From positions 147,850,001 to 147,914,000 of the forward strand of contig CM077670.1 in NCBI GenBank assembly GCA_039707655.1: a stretch of DNA of 64,000 bases. Reading direction: 5' to 3'. The translations under genes and the position numbers were made by a program. The notes beneath the pieces are model-generated. The model was given only the letters and a program-made list of their open reading frames with translations, ran no database searches and was not told where the DNA came from. Position 1 is the first letter of the stretch; each line of letters opens with the position of its first letter. Shown piece by piece: positions 45,517 through 58,012 of the stretch. This DNA is from Elymus sibiricus (lineage: Eukaryota; Streptophyta; Magnoliopsida; Poales; Poaceae).

Positions 45517-46717
45517 ATGGCAGGATCAAAAGAGAACCAAATCATCTGGGAGAACATGACGAAGAAGGAGTTACATGATAAATTTCAACAGATGCTGGGT
45601 GAACAGGTACAAGACGTGATGAGCAGTTTTCGACGGGCGCTTGAGAGGATAGATGGCATTGAGAAGACAATTGACACCAAGTTGGAGGCCAAGTTCAATG
45701 AAGTGCTCGCGCGTCTACCACCACCACCTGCCGCCCCTGCTGCACCATTGCAACAACAACAACGACGACGACCTCAACGGTGCTCCGATCATGTAGGACG
45801 AGCGCAACGTGTTCCTGTTGAGCAATCTACTGCTGCTGCTGCTGCTACTGTTGTTGATGCTTCTGTGGCTCCTGCTGCTACTGCCGAGGAGTACGACGAT
45901 GACGAGGGCGATTACGAGGATGAGGTTGTTCAAAATCAGAACTACGTGCAACCACCAGCTCCACCACCAGGTCGTCCACATGCATATAATCGCAACGGTA
46001 GGGCTGCACCACCCCCTCAGGTACGAGATCATGACAATGTCCCTAAACTGAAATTAAATATTCCACCTTTTGAGGGTAGATACATTCCTGATGTATATCT
46101 TACTTGGGAATTAGAAACTGAACAACGTTTTACATGCTTATAATATCCCGAGGATAGACATGTTGTTGCTGCTGTTTGTGCATTCACAAGTTTTGCATGT
46201 GTTTGGTGGTCTGAACATTGTTGATTATATCATGATAATATCGCCACTACATGGGATGCTTTGAAAACTGCTATGCGTACTCGTTGGGTTCCACCATATT
46301 ATCAACATGAATTACTTCAAAAATTGCAGCGTTTAAGACAAGGAAAAAAATATGTAGAGGAATATTATCAGGAATTACAAATTGGCATGATTAGATGTGG
46401 TATTGTTGAGGATAATGAAGCTATGCTTGCACGTTTTATGGGTGGATTAAACAGAGAAATACAAACCATCTTAGAGTATAAAGAGTATAACAATATCACT
46501 CGTTTGTTCCATCTTGATTGCAAAGCTGAACGTGAAGTGCAGGATTGACAGGCATTGGCGCGAACTAATTTTTCTGCAGGTCGATCTTCATCATGGACAC
46601 CATGTACATCATCTACTTCCACACGTCCGGCTGCACCGCCGCCTACTTCAGCTGCCACCTCCAACCGAGATACAAGAAAACAGGCACCACCATCATCCGC
46701 CAAGAGCACACCTTCCG
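45517..46717 (+). pseudogene. Gag of the CRM-like element, N-terminal part
   Basis: The start is the ATG at 45517 in a good plant context (ACCATGG). An N-terminal coiled-coil region (residues about 10-65) is followed by a Pro/Ala/Gln-rich linker, then the gag core from LNIPPFEGRY, with VWWSEHC, TAMRTRWVPPYY and FMGGLNREIQ. Stops at 46141, 46222 and 46546 interrupt one otherwise continuous frame. The solo LTR inserted after codon TCC near 46716, and removing it with one TSD copy restores the frame into the zinc-knuckle part at 53831. Confidence 0.88.
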
Positions 46718-48334
46718 TGTAACGCCCAATATGCGATCCTATTCTCGAGGAACTCGGAGGCCCCACCAAGAGTAGAAACCGCATATTGGAGACGCTTGCA
46801 AGGTGGATATCATTACATCGTACCACATACATAATAGATGGGGATACAGACAAATACATACAATCATCACATGAATACATCAATACATAACAAACATCAT
46901 ACACAAGAGCAGAATCCGACTACGGATGAAACACAAACGAAAAACACGAACGACATCCACCCTGCTAGCCCAGGCTGCCGACCAGGAACCTATGCCAAGA
47001 TCGACGAGGAAGAATAAGCAGAAGAAGAACTCCAAAGGCAAACGAACATCGCTCTCACGTCAGATCATCGCATTACCTGTACCTGCATCTGTTGTTGTAG
47101 TAAACTGTGAGCCACGAGGACTCAGCAATCCCATAACCATGGGTAGCAAGACTATCAAAGCTTAAATGGGTATGGAAGGGTAAGGTGGTGAGGTTGCAGC
47201 AAGCACTAAGCATTATATGGTGGCTAACTTACGAGTACAAGAATAAGAAGAGCATCTACGCAAAACGGTCGCAAACTACAAATGATCACTAAGTGATCAT
47301 GAACACCTACTTACGAGTCAAACATAACCTCACCATGTTCTCTTCTCGAACTTACTCGAAAAGAGACGGTCACGGTTACGCACACGGTTGGTGTATTTTA
47401 ATTAGGATTTAGTGTCAAGTTCTCTACAACCGGAGGTTATAAATATCCAAGCGCCACATAACCGCGGGCACGGCTTCGCGTAAGATTTAACCCTGCAGGG
47501 GTGTTCCAACCTGGCCCATCATAAGCCTACACAAGCTGCGGTGGAAATACCTCAACCTCGAGATAGCCCAAAGTATCCTCGGAATCCCGGTGCACAAGAC
47601 ATTTCGACAATGGTAACACAATTCCAGCAAGACCTCCCGGTGTGTCGACACCCCGATAGGAGCCGCGCGTATCTCGTTCTCAGGACACTACCGGATGGGA
47701 AAGCCTACGAGTAAAACCAGAACCTCGAGTTGCCCCGTGGTGGCCCCGCAGTCTGCCCATTTTGGACCAACACCATCGGCACTGGCCCACCTGTATTATG
47801 TGGAATTAAAGAATCCTCGGGTTCATGACGCCCTATGCCAATTAATTATTTAGTTCAGTATTATTATGTTGGCAAATGTTAAAACCAATGTTGGGCCTTG
47901 CTGGAAGCGGTTATTCAAAGCGAACTGTCAAGAGGGTCCCATTCCCCTGAGCATGTTAGGAACGCTAAACATGGATCATAACACCAGCATTACGGAAACT
48001 AGGGCGACATGAGTGGAACAAAACACCAGGCAAAAGGCCGAGCCTTCCACCCAATACAAAGTATATAGATGCATTAATTAAATAATAGATATTGTGATAT
48101 CCCGTGATATCCATGTCCCAACATGGAACAACCTGCAACTGCACCTGCAACTAGCAACGCTATAAGAGGGGCTGAGCAAAGCGGTAACATAGCCAAACAA
48201 CGGTTTGCTGGGATGGTGAAAGGTTAGAGGCTGTTTCATGGCAATTTGGGAGGCTAACAAACAAGTGGTAGGTAGCGAGACATAGCGATAGCATCGAGAC
48301 AACTAGCAAGCAAAGATAGTAGTGATATCCAAGG

Positions 48335-51160
48335 TGAAAGATCGTGGATGTCGCCTAGAGGGGGGGTGAATAGGCGCTTTAAAATAATTACGGTTTAGGC
48401 TTGAACAAATGCGGAATAAAACTAGCGTTTAATTTGTCAAGCACAAAACCTAAATCGACTAGGCTCACCTATGTGCACCAACAACTTATGCTAAGCAAGA
48501 TAAGCAACTAAGTGATAGCAAGATATATAACAAGAAACAATATGGCTATCACAAAGTAAAGTGCATATGTAAAGGGCTCGGGTAAGAGATAACCAAGGCA
48601 CGCGGAGACGACGATGTATCCCGAAGTTCACACCCTTATGGATGCTAATCTCCGTTTGGAGCGGTGTGGAGGCACAATGCTCCCCAAGAAGCCACTAGGG
48701 CCACCGTAATCTCCTCACGCCCTCACACAATGCAAGATGCTGTGATTCCACTAAGGGACCCTTGAGGGCGGTCACCAAACCCGTACAAATGGCAACCCTT
48801 GAGGGCGGTCACCGAACCCGTACACTTTGGCAACCCTTGGGGGCGGTCACCGATACCCGTCAAATTGCTCGGGGCGATCTCCACAACCTAATTGGAGACC
48901 CCGACGCTTGCCCGGAGCTTTACACCACAATGATTGAGCTCCGAGGCACCACCAACCGTCTAGGGCGCCCAAGCACCCAAGAGGAACAAGCTCTAGGGTA
49001 CCAAGCACCCAAGAGTAAAAAGCTTCTCAAACTTCACTTCCACGTATCACCGTGGAGAACTCAAACCGATGCACCAAATGCAATGGCAAGGGCACACGGA
49101 GTGCCCAAGTCCCTCACTCTCAAATCCCACCAAAGCAACGAAAGCTATGGAGGAATATGAGAGGAAGAACAAGAAGGAGAACACCAAGAACTCCAAGATC
49201 TAGATCCAAGGGGTTCCCCTCACATAGAGGAGAAAGTGATTGGTGGAAACGTAGATCTAGATCTCCTCTCTCTTTTCCCTCAAGAACTAGCAAGAATCAT
49301 TGGAGGGATTGAGAGATAGCAAGCTCAAAGAGAGTCAACAATGGAGGAGAGAGAGCTTGTTCACGGATGGGGAACCATTGGGGAAGAAAGCCCCTTAAAT
49401 AGGTCCCCCACAAATCCAACCATTAAGTGCTCTGCCCGTAGCCGAGCGGTACTACCGCTCCTAGGAGCGGTACTACCGCTTAGGCGGTACTACCAAACAC
49501 TGGCTAGGGGTACTCAGTATACGAGCGGTAGTGCCGCCGGAGCGGTACTACCGTCGCCCCCAGCGGTACTACCGCTTAGGGATCCTGGCGCAGGTGAGGC
49601 GGCGGTAGTAGGGGAAACTGGCGCGGTAGTACGGCGCCAAGCGGTACTACCGTGCTAGTGTCGTTCTACTACCGCTAAAGCAAAATGGGCAAACAGAAAC
49701 CAGCACAGAAGGTATTTCCTAAGCGGTACAAGGAGCGGTAGTAGTATGCAGAAGTACCGCTTGAGCGGTACTACCGGGCTACTACCGTGCAACTACCGCT
49801 AAAAGAAATTAGGCAACAGAAAGTTGCACAGAAGGAGATTCCCAAGCGGTACTCGCTGCGGCAGACCACAGCGGAAGTACCGCCTAAGCGGTACTACCGT
49901 GGTGCCGAGCGGTACTACCGCTTGGGTGCTGAAAACTAGCCCAAACAAACAGAAGGATGCAAATAAAACCAGAACTGCCATAACTTCTGCAAATGAGCTC
50001 CGAATTGAGCAAACTCAAGCTTGTTGGATAGAAGACAACGAGTACTATCCAAACAGCGATATAGAGATGAGAAACCTCTATGAATGAAGAACCAGCATAA
50101 ACTCCAACATCGAAAACATCATAAAAGATGCATATATGAACTCTGTTTTTGATGAACTCGAGCTTGTCATGAAGATGACCATAAGCTCAAAAACTCACAA
50201 ATACAAACACCAAACAAGAACCAAGAAAGATGATGCAAGGATGCAATGGTTTGAGCTCTCTATGAACGATACGATCAAGCTACTCACTTGAGAGCCCCCC
50301 TTGATAGTACGGCTATCGATCCTATAACCCGGTCTCCCAACTACCACCATGAGACCGGTAAAATAGAAAACCTATCAAGGGCAAACCTTTGCCTTGCGCA
50401 TAGTCCACTTGAGCTAGATGATGACGATCTTGACCTCCTCAAGTTGGACCACCTTTCTTGATTGCGCCGGCTCGATGAAGACTAGTTGATTGCTCCCCCA
50501 TACTCCACTATGGGTGAGCCACTCTTCGGCACATCTTCACAAGTCCATTGTCACCACAATGGACGGCAAGCTTCAAGCATGTGATCTCTTCGTGATGCTC
50601 CACTTGAACTTGCACACTGCAATCTTGATGACGATCACCACTTGATGTCATCCTCCATGGGTTGAATGAGATCTTCCTCTTGACGCAAGCCCATGGACAC
50701 ATACCTAACCCCACATAGAACTCTCGCGTAGACCATGGGTTAGTACACAAAGCATAATGGACAATGCTTACCATACCATGAGATCACTTGAGCTCGCTTG
50801 GTACATCTTCTACGCTTTGTGTGTGTTGATCAACTTGAATCACTCGTTGTACTTATTCTTGATCAACCTTGTATCTTTTCAACTCTCTTCATTAAGATGA
50901 TGTCTTGAAGGTAAACATGAATGTCCACACAATCTTCTTCTTCAAGACATGCTTGCAATAGGCTCATCTCTCACATGACCAATCTTTGGATAAATCCTTG
51001 AATAGCACCTTGGTCAACACATATTCTTCTTGAAACCAACTAATGGACTTCAAAAAATGCCTATGGACAAACCCTTCAATATAACTCATGGCAACCATTA
51101 GTCCATAGAGATTGTCATCAATTACCAAAACCAAACATGGGGGCACCACATGTTCTTTCA
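48335..51160 (-). mobile_element. Sirevirus (Maximus)-like solo LTR
   Basis: 2826 bp with ends TGAAAGATCG and ATGTTCTTTCA (7-bp inverted termini TGAAAGA/TCTTTCA) and the TSD CAAGG at 48330-48334 and 51161-51165. On the minus strand its last bases contain the CACCCCCCCTCTAGGCGACA motif, which in Copia Sireviruses lies at the 5' LTR end just before the tRNA-Met primer site. No primer site or internal domain is present, so it is a solo LTR. A GAGGGCGGTCACC unit recurs three times at about 48760-48850. Family assignment is from memory and moderate. Confidence 0.72.
49445..49922. repeat. Cluster of palindromic GCGGTACTACCGC motifs
   Basis: Within about 480 bp the 12-mer GCGGTACTACCG occurs eight times exactly, and about a dozen half or variant copies (GCGGTAGTA, ACTACCGCT) surround them. 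The core CGGTA-C-TACCG is an 11-bp odd palindrome. Spacing is irregular, so it is not a simple tandem repeat. It lies within the Sirevirus-like LTR. Clustered palindromes are described in Sirevirus non-coding regions; a protein-binding role is inference. Confidence 0.85.
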
Positions 51161-53825
51161 CAAGGTAATGGTCATCTTGCCTGAAATCCCGCTAGGAAGA
51201 AGATCGAGTCCATGAAGAAGACGAACACGCGTAGTCGAATGAATCCTCACAATCGCAACGAAACCGGAACTATCGAGAAGAGGCACAACCGGAAAGAAGC
51301 AAACAACATGGTAAACACACAAGCATAAACATGGCATTATGCACAACCAAGTATGATGCATGTCCGGTTAAAGAGGCATGGCATGGCAAGATGCAACAAA
51401 CAAATACTACACATTAAGTGAAGCTCAATATGCAACGAGTTGCATATTGACGAAACTCCACGTTCGTTTACTTAGTTCACTCCCGTTTATGTACATGGCA
51501 AGATTAAATGTTGTTAAACATGGCAAGAGATGAAGCATAATTAATCTAACTATCTAGTCAATTTAAATGAGGCCGGAAACAACACATAACAATTCTGGGA
51601 AATCCCCATATGCAATTTTCGAAATTGGTACTGTTCTAGCCTAAATCATATTTTTATTGTTGTTAGACAGCAAAAGTAAGTGCACCATGTTAATCTACAC
51701 ATTTTTCTACCCCATTTACATATAAAGTTTATTTAATTCGGAGCTACGGTTAAGTAGTTATGAAATAAACCATTTTAGCATGTCATATATGCAAATTAAT
51801 GCAACCAACAATTTAAATGTTGTTAATATGCATGAGAATGACATATTTAAGTTGGATGCAATGTTATGAAAACAATGACATATCTCGTGATATGAGGCAT
51901 TTGTCGCCATGGCGGAAAGAAATGGGTGCCACGGCGGCGAAAACGGAAATGGTGCCACGGCAACATTCCGATCCCGGCAACTCATTGGAGATACCGGTGC
52001 AAAAGAACAAGTGTGCGGATGTGCGGAACAAGCAAGAGATGGTGGGGTGATCCCGGTTACCGGGTTCCCATGTGTCGGTGGCATGGAAATGGGGAACGGG
52101 CACGAAACAATTCGCATACGGTGCAAACATGAGCATCTCATTCAAAACATGTGTTCGTCCATGGGTGGTCATCTCGGCGGTTATACCTTCGAAGCGTGCG
52201 TTTCGGGGAGGATCGAGTTTGAGGGTAGTGGAAGTAGTGGTTCACGTTTCGAAGAGGAACTTGACGAATCCAAGGTCTTCGGAGGTTCAAGGGTACGGTA
52301 GTCGTTCATGTTGTAGTCGGACTTGGCGGTCTGGGTCTTTACAGAGATGAAGTGGAAATGGCGACGGCAGTTGTACACGTTCCGTAGACGAACTTGATGG
52401 GTCGTGGTGTCGTGGTACTTGGCGCTTGCGGTGTGGTACTTGGCGAATCCAGGGATACTTGCGAATTCCTCAAAGATGGTACTTGGCGTTATATCCTGTT
52501 CGGAGGTCGTTCGACTCGGCGGTCTTGGCGTCCAAAACTGCAGGAGCAGCGGTGCACGGAGGCAGCGGGATTTGGCGTGGACGAGGCCGAGACACGGATC
52601 TGGGCGGCTGGAGCCCATCTCCGACGATGGTGGCGGCGGCTGGTGCTCCTACGGGGCTCTGGTGACGCAGCCGGCATGCGCGAGGAGGAGGCACGGGGTC
52701 GCGGCGTTCCTTGGGCAGCCGGCGGCTTGCTGCAAGGCGGGAGGCGAAGCAAGGCAGCGTTGCTGCTGCGGTTACTGGCGGGCGGCGCGACGGCTCAGGC
52801 GAGCTGCTCGTCCGGCGAGCGGCGCGAGGCGGCGGGGACGAGGTCGAGGGGAACTGATTCTCGGCGGTGGGAGGCGGATCCGGCGTGGTGGAGGTAGGAG
52901 CTCGAGGCGGTGCTGCACATCGGGCGCCCACGGCGGCAGAAGGGGCACGCGAGGAGGCTGGAAGAGCTGCGGCTGGCTGTGGCCTTGGGCCCGAGGTGTG
53001 GAGGCGCGGGCGTGCTCGCGGCTGGGGGAGGCGAAGAGGTCGGGCAGGGAGCAGGGCGTGGAGGCGCTGCACTCGCCTGGTCACGCTGTGTGTGTGGTGG
53101 CGCGAGGAAGAGGGTGAGGGGATCGAGCAGAGAGAGAGCAGAGGGGATCGGGGCTATGGTTATAGAAGGAGGCTAGCTGGGCCGGCCTAGGTGGTTGTGG
53201 GCTGGATCCAGGCCTGCGGCTAGGACCTATCCCTCTTATTCTTTCTTCTACAGAGAATAGAAAGAAAGAAAAGAGAGAACAGAAGGAAAAAAAGAGAAAA
53301 GAAAAAAAGGTTAGAGGAAGAATTTGGGCATGGGGTTAATTTTTCTGGACTCACAAAATTATGTTTGATCCAAGAAAAAATACAATTGGCCCTGTTTAGA
53401 AGGGTTGAATTCAAACATATTTGAATTTGATTCAAATAAGTTTGAATTAGGACAAGGTTTTAGGAGAGTCCAAAATGTTGAGATTTTAGGTGGAGCTCGG
53501 GAAAACGACGAAAGAATTTATGGGCAAAGTTTGAGGACCAAACTTGAAGTAGAAAAGACATGAGAATTAGATTGCAAGTGTGTTTGGTTAATTCCAAATT
53601 AATGGAATATTTTATAATAGCTCCCTAAAATATTGGGAGGATATGTTATAAAGAGAAATCACCATATGAATTCCCTCGATTTAAATGGATCGAAGATCCA
53701 TACAATTTATTTATTAAGTTGCAAAATTTTAATGACATGATGAAATGATGCAATGCAAAAGAAATAACACCGGGCAAACAATATAATAATAATAATAATG
53801 GAAAGAATCGGTCTCGGGTGTCACA

Positions 53826-56373
53826 TTCCGGTCCCGCACAGAGCTCTTCTTCATCCATGGCATCGACAGGGCAAACACATGATGTTATATGTTGTCGTTG
53901 TAGCGGTCGTGGTCATTATGCGAGCAAATGCCCATCCCAGCGTGTCATGGTTTTTACTGAGGATGGTGGGTATGAGTCCGCTAGTGATTATGATGAGGAG
54001 ACCTTGGCTCTTATTGCTAGTGAAGAACAAGGTGGAGATGATTCTGAACAAGAGACGCAATAAATGGCTGCTGAAGACGCTGACAGGTATGAAAGTTTAG
54101 TTGCTCAACGTGTTTTGAGTGTGCAAGTAACACAGGCTAAGCAAAATCAGAGGCACAATTTGTTCCATACAAAGGGAGTTGTGAAGGAACGGTTTGTTCG
54201 CGTCATCACAGATGGGGGGAGTTGCAACAACTTGGCTCGCATGGAGATGGTGGAGAAGTTGTCTCTCACCACACGACCACATCCTCATCCTTACTACATA
54301 CAATGGTTCAAAAACAGCGGCAAGGTTAAGGTAACACGTACTGTTCGTGTGCATTTTAGTATTGCTACCTATGCTGATTATGTTGATTGTGATGTGGTAC
54401 CCATGCAAGCATGCTCTCTATTACTTGGTAGGCCATGGCAATTCGATAAAAATTCTGTACACCATGGTAGAAACAATCAGTATACTCTTGTTCATAAAGA
54501 CAAACATATTACTTTGCTTCCTATGACTCCTGAACACATTTTGAAAGATGATCTTACTAGAGCTAGTAAAGCAAAAACAGGAGCAAAACAAGAGTGAAAA
54601 TCAGATTGTGGCAAAAAAATTGAGCAACAAATGAAGCCTAATAACAAACCATCATCTCATGTTGCCTCTGAAATTAAATTGAAAAGTGGATGTTTGCTTG
54701 CCACCAAATCTGATATTGTTGATCTAGATTTCAGCAAATCTGTTTGCTATGCTTTTGTGTGCAAAGAGGCATTATTTTCATTCAAGAACGTGCCACCCTC
54801 TTTGCCTCCTGCTGTCACTAACATTTTGCAGGAGTTCGCTGACGTCTTTCCACAAGACGTGCCACCGGGATTACCACCTATTCGAGGGATTGAGCATCAG
54901 ATTGACTTAATTCCCGGTGCATCACTGCCCAACCATGCGCCATACTGTACCAATCCAGAGGAGATGAAGGAGATTATGCGTCAAGTACAGGAGCTGCTCG
55001 ACAAAGGATATATACGCGAATCTCTTAGTCCTTGTGTTGTTCCTATTATACTAGTGCCAAAAAAGGATGGTACATCGCGTATGTGTGTTGATTGTAGAGG
55101 CATTAATAATATTACTATTCGTTATCGTCATCCTATTCCTAGGCTAGATGATATGCTTGATGAATTAAGTGGCTCTACTATTTTCTCCAAAGTTGATTTG
55201 CGTAGTGGATACCATCAAATTCGTATGAAATTGGGAGATGAATGGAAGACAACATTTAAAACTAAGTTTGGCTTATATGAGTTGTTAGTCATGCCTTTTG
55301 GGTTAATTAATGCACTTAGTACCTTCATGAGATTAATAAACGAGGTTTTACGTGCTTTCATTGGACGATTTGTGGCAGTCTATTTTGATGATATATTGAT
55401 TTACAGCAGATCTTTGGAGGAACATTTGGAACATTTACGTGTTGTTTTTATTGCGCTATGTGATGCGCGTTTGTTTGGTAACCTTGGGAAGTGCACCTTT
55501 TGCACCGACCGAGTATCTTTTCTTGGCTATGTTGTTACTCCGCAGGGAATTGAAGTTGATAAAGCCAAGATTGAAGCTATTGAGAGTTGGCTGCAGCCCA
55601 AAACGGTCACACAAGTGAGGAGTTTTCTTGGCCTTGCTGGTTTCTATAGGCGTTTTGTGAGAGATTTCAGCACCATTGTTGCGCCTCTCAATGAGCTTAC
55701 AAAGAAGGATGTGCCTTTTGTTTGGGGTACCGCACAGGAAGAAGCCTTCACGGTATTGAAAGATAAGTTGACACATGCTCCTTTACTCCAACTTCCTGAT
55801 TTTAATAAGACTTTTGAGCTTGAATGTGATGCTAGTGGAATTGGATTAGGAGGTGTGTTATTACAAGATGGTAAACCTGTTGCATACTTTTCTGAAAAAT
55901 TGAGTGGGGCTAGTCTGAACTATTCTACTTATGATAAAGAATTATATGCTCTTGTTCGGACTTTAGAAACATGGCAACATTATTTATGGCCCAAAGAATT
56001 TGTTATACATTCTGATCATGAATCTTTGAAACATATTAAAAGTCAAGCAAAACTAAACCGTAGACATGCTAAATGGGTTGAATTCATTGAGACTTTCCCT
56101 TATGTCATTAAACACAAGAAGAGTAAATAAAATGTTATTGCTGATGCATTGTCTTGTCGCTATACTATGCTGTCACAACTTGACTTTAAAATATTTGGTT
56201 TGGAGACCATCAAAGATCAATATGTGCATGATGCTGATTTTAAAGATGTAATGCAGAATTGTAAAGAAGGAAGAACGTGGAACAAGTTCGTAATTAATGA
56301 TGGATTTGTGTTCCGTGCTAACAAGCTATGCATTCCAGCTAGCTCGGTTCGTCTTTTGTTGTTGCAGGAGGCG
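53826..56373 (+). pseudogene. CRM-like gag zinc knuckle, protease, RT, RNase H, start of integrase
   Basis: The frame continues from the gag at 46717. A CCHC knuckle (CCRCSGRGHYASKC) lies at about 53889-53930. The protease motif VITDGGSCNN is near 54210 and LLLGRPW near 54420. The RT (about 55000-55520) has [24 protein letters not shown] and an intact YFDD, but [12 protein letters not shown] differs from the usual TNAPSTFMRLM. RNase H follows with ECDASG and YDKELYAL. The integrase N terminus begins near 56170 and is cut at LLLLQEA by the element at 56374. Stops at 54061, 54595 and 56128 are in one frame. Confidence 0.92.
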
Positions 56374-57997
56374 TGATGTCTACTACGCAACTTTATTCTT
56401 GTAAACTCTGTTGGGCCTCCAAGCGCAGAGTTTTGTAGGACAGAAGCAAATTTGCCTCAAGTGGATGACCTAAGGTTTATCAATCCGTGGGAGGAGTAGG
56501 ATGAAGATGGTCTCTCTCAAACAACCCTGCAATCAAATACAAGAAATCTCTTGTGTCCCCAACACACCCAATATAATGGTAAATTGTATAGGTGCACTGG
56601 TTCAGCGAAGAGATGGTGATACAAGTGTAGTATGGATAGTAGATATAGGTTTTTGTAATCTGAATAAATAAAAACAGCAAGGTAGCAAGTGATAAAAGTG
56701 AGCACAAACGGTATTGCAATGCTTGGAAACAAGGCCTAGGGTTCATACTTTCACTAGTGCAATCTCTCAACAATGCTAACATAATTGAATCATATAACGA
56801 TCCCTCAACGTGCGATAAAGAATCACTCCAAAGTTCTTATCTAGCGGAGAATATAAGATAAAATTGTTGTAGGGTACAAAACCACCTCAAAGTTACCCTT
56901 TCCGATCAATCTATTGAGCTATTCCTATAAGTGTCACAAACAGCCCTAGAGTTTGTACTAAAATAACACCATATGATACGCATCAACCAACTCTAATGTC
57001 ACCTAGATACTCCAATGTCACCACACGTATCCGTGAGTTGATTATTCAATATGCATCAAACAACTTCAGATTCATAATATTCAATCCACACAAAGAAGTT
57101 CAAAGAGTACCCAAAAGTTTCTATCGGAGAAAGAAGGATGAAAACATGTACCAACCCATATGCCTAGATTACCCCAAGGTCACGGGAATCCGCAAGTTGA
57201 TTACCAAAACATACATCAAGTGACTCAATAGAATACCCCATTGTCACCACGGGTATCCACATGCAAGACATATATCAAGTGTTCTCAAATCCAAAGTATT
57301 CAATCCGATAATAACGAAACCTCAAAGGGAAAGACTCAATTCATCACAAGAAGATAGAGAGAGAAGAAACACCATATGATCCAACTATATTAACAAAGCT
57401 CGCGGTACATCAAGATCGTGCCAAATCAAGAACACGAGAGAGAGAGAGAGAGATCAAACACATAGCTACTGGTACATACCCTCAGCCCCGAGGGTGAACT
57501 ACTCCCTCCTCGTCATAGAGACCGCCGGGATGATGAAGATGGCCTCCGATGATGATTCCCCCTCCGGCAGAGTGCCGAAACAGGGCTCTGGATGAGAATG
57601 CTTCGGTACAGAGGCTTGCGGCAGCGGCGTGGGAGTTCTAGGTTTCTTTTCAGGGTTTTCTATATTTATAGGATTTTTCAGCATTGGATTCACGCCAGGG
57701 GGCCCACGAGGGAGCGACAAGCTCGGGGGGCGCGCCCCCCAGGCTTGTCGTGCCCTCATGGCTCTTCTGGCACTTCCTTGAAGCTTCGGGGTCTCTTTTT
57801 GTCCATAAAAAATCACAGTAAATTTTTAGCCTAATCCGAGAACTTTCATTTCTGCACAAAAAACAACACCACGGTAGTTCTGCTGAAAACAGCGTTAGTC
57901 CGGGTTAGTTCCATTCAAATCATACCAAAACCATATAAAATTATTGTAAACATGGCATGAATACTTCATAAATTATAGATACGTTGGAGACGTATCA
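56374..57997 (-). repeat. 3' LTR of copy B
   Basis: 1624 bp, TGATGTCTACTACGC to GAGACGTATCA on the plus strand; nearly identical to 62430-64000. It contains a GA microsatellite at about 57435-57453 (longer in the other LTR, about 63493-63513). Short frames inside are artefacts. Confidence 0.92.
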
Positions 57998-58012
57998 GCA
58001 TCCCCAAGCTTA
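57998..58012 (-). other. Polypurine tract of copy B
   Basis: On the minus strand TAAGCTTGGGGATGC abuts the 3' LTR start (TGATACG). The G-rich run is the plus-strand primer. The same motif recurs five times inside the element. Confidence 0.75.

Larger units (their letters stand above)
46718..53825 (-). mobile_element. Solo LTR (about 4.3 kb) in CRM-like gag, itself interrupted
   Basis: Plus-strand ends are TGTAACGCCC and GGGTGTCACA, with the perfect TSD TTCCG at 46713-46717 and 53826-53830. Without the nested insertion (48335-51160) it is about 4.28 kb with no second LTR and no internal domain, hence a solo LTR. Minus orientation is inferred from the GC-rich block lying 0.6-1.4 kb from the right end, as it does from the start of the two related-style LTRs. 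GC-rich frames at 52390-53190 are not genes. An ATAAT-type microsatellite lies at 53783-53799. Confidence 0.85.

Noticed and set aside
45809..46051. Leu-rich possible membrane peptide
   Set aside because: It is the out-of-frame reading of the CTGCTGCTG-type repeats encoding the gag Ala run.
49445..49922. CRISPR-like array of short palindromic repeats
   Set aside because: Spacing is irregular, repeats are 11-13 bp, there are no uniform spacers or cas genes, and the DNA is plant nuclear LTR sequence.
46718..53825. Full-length LTR element with internal genes
   Set aside because: The two ends are not repeats of each other beyond the terminal few bases, and there is no primer site or coding domain. 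A solo LTR with a nested solo LTR explains the sizes and both TSDs.
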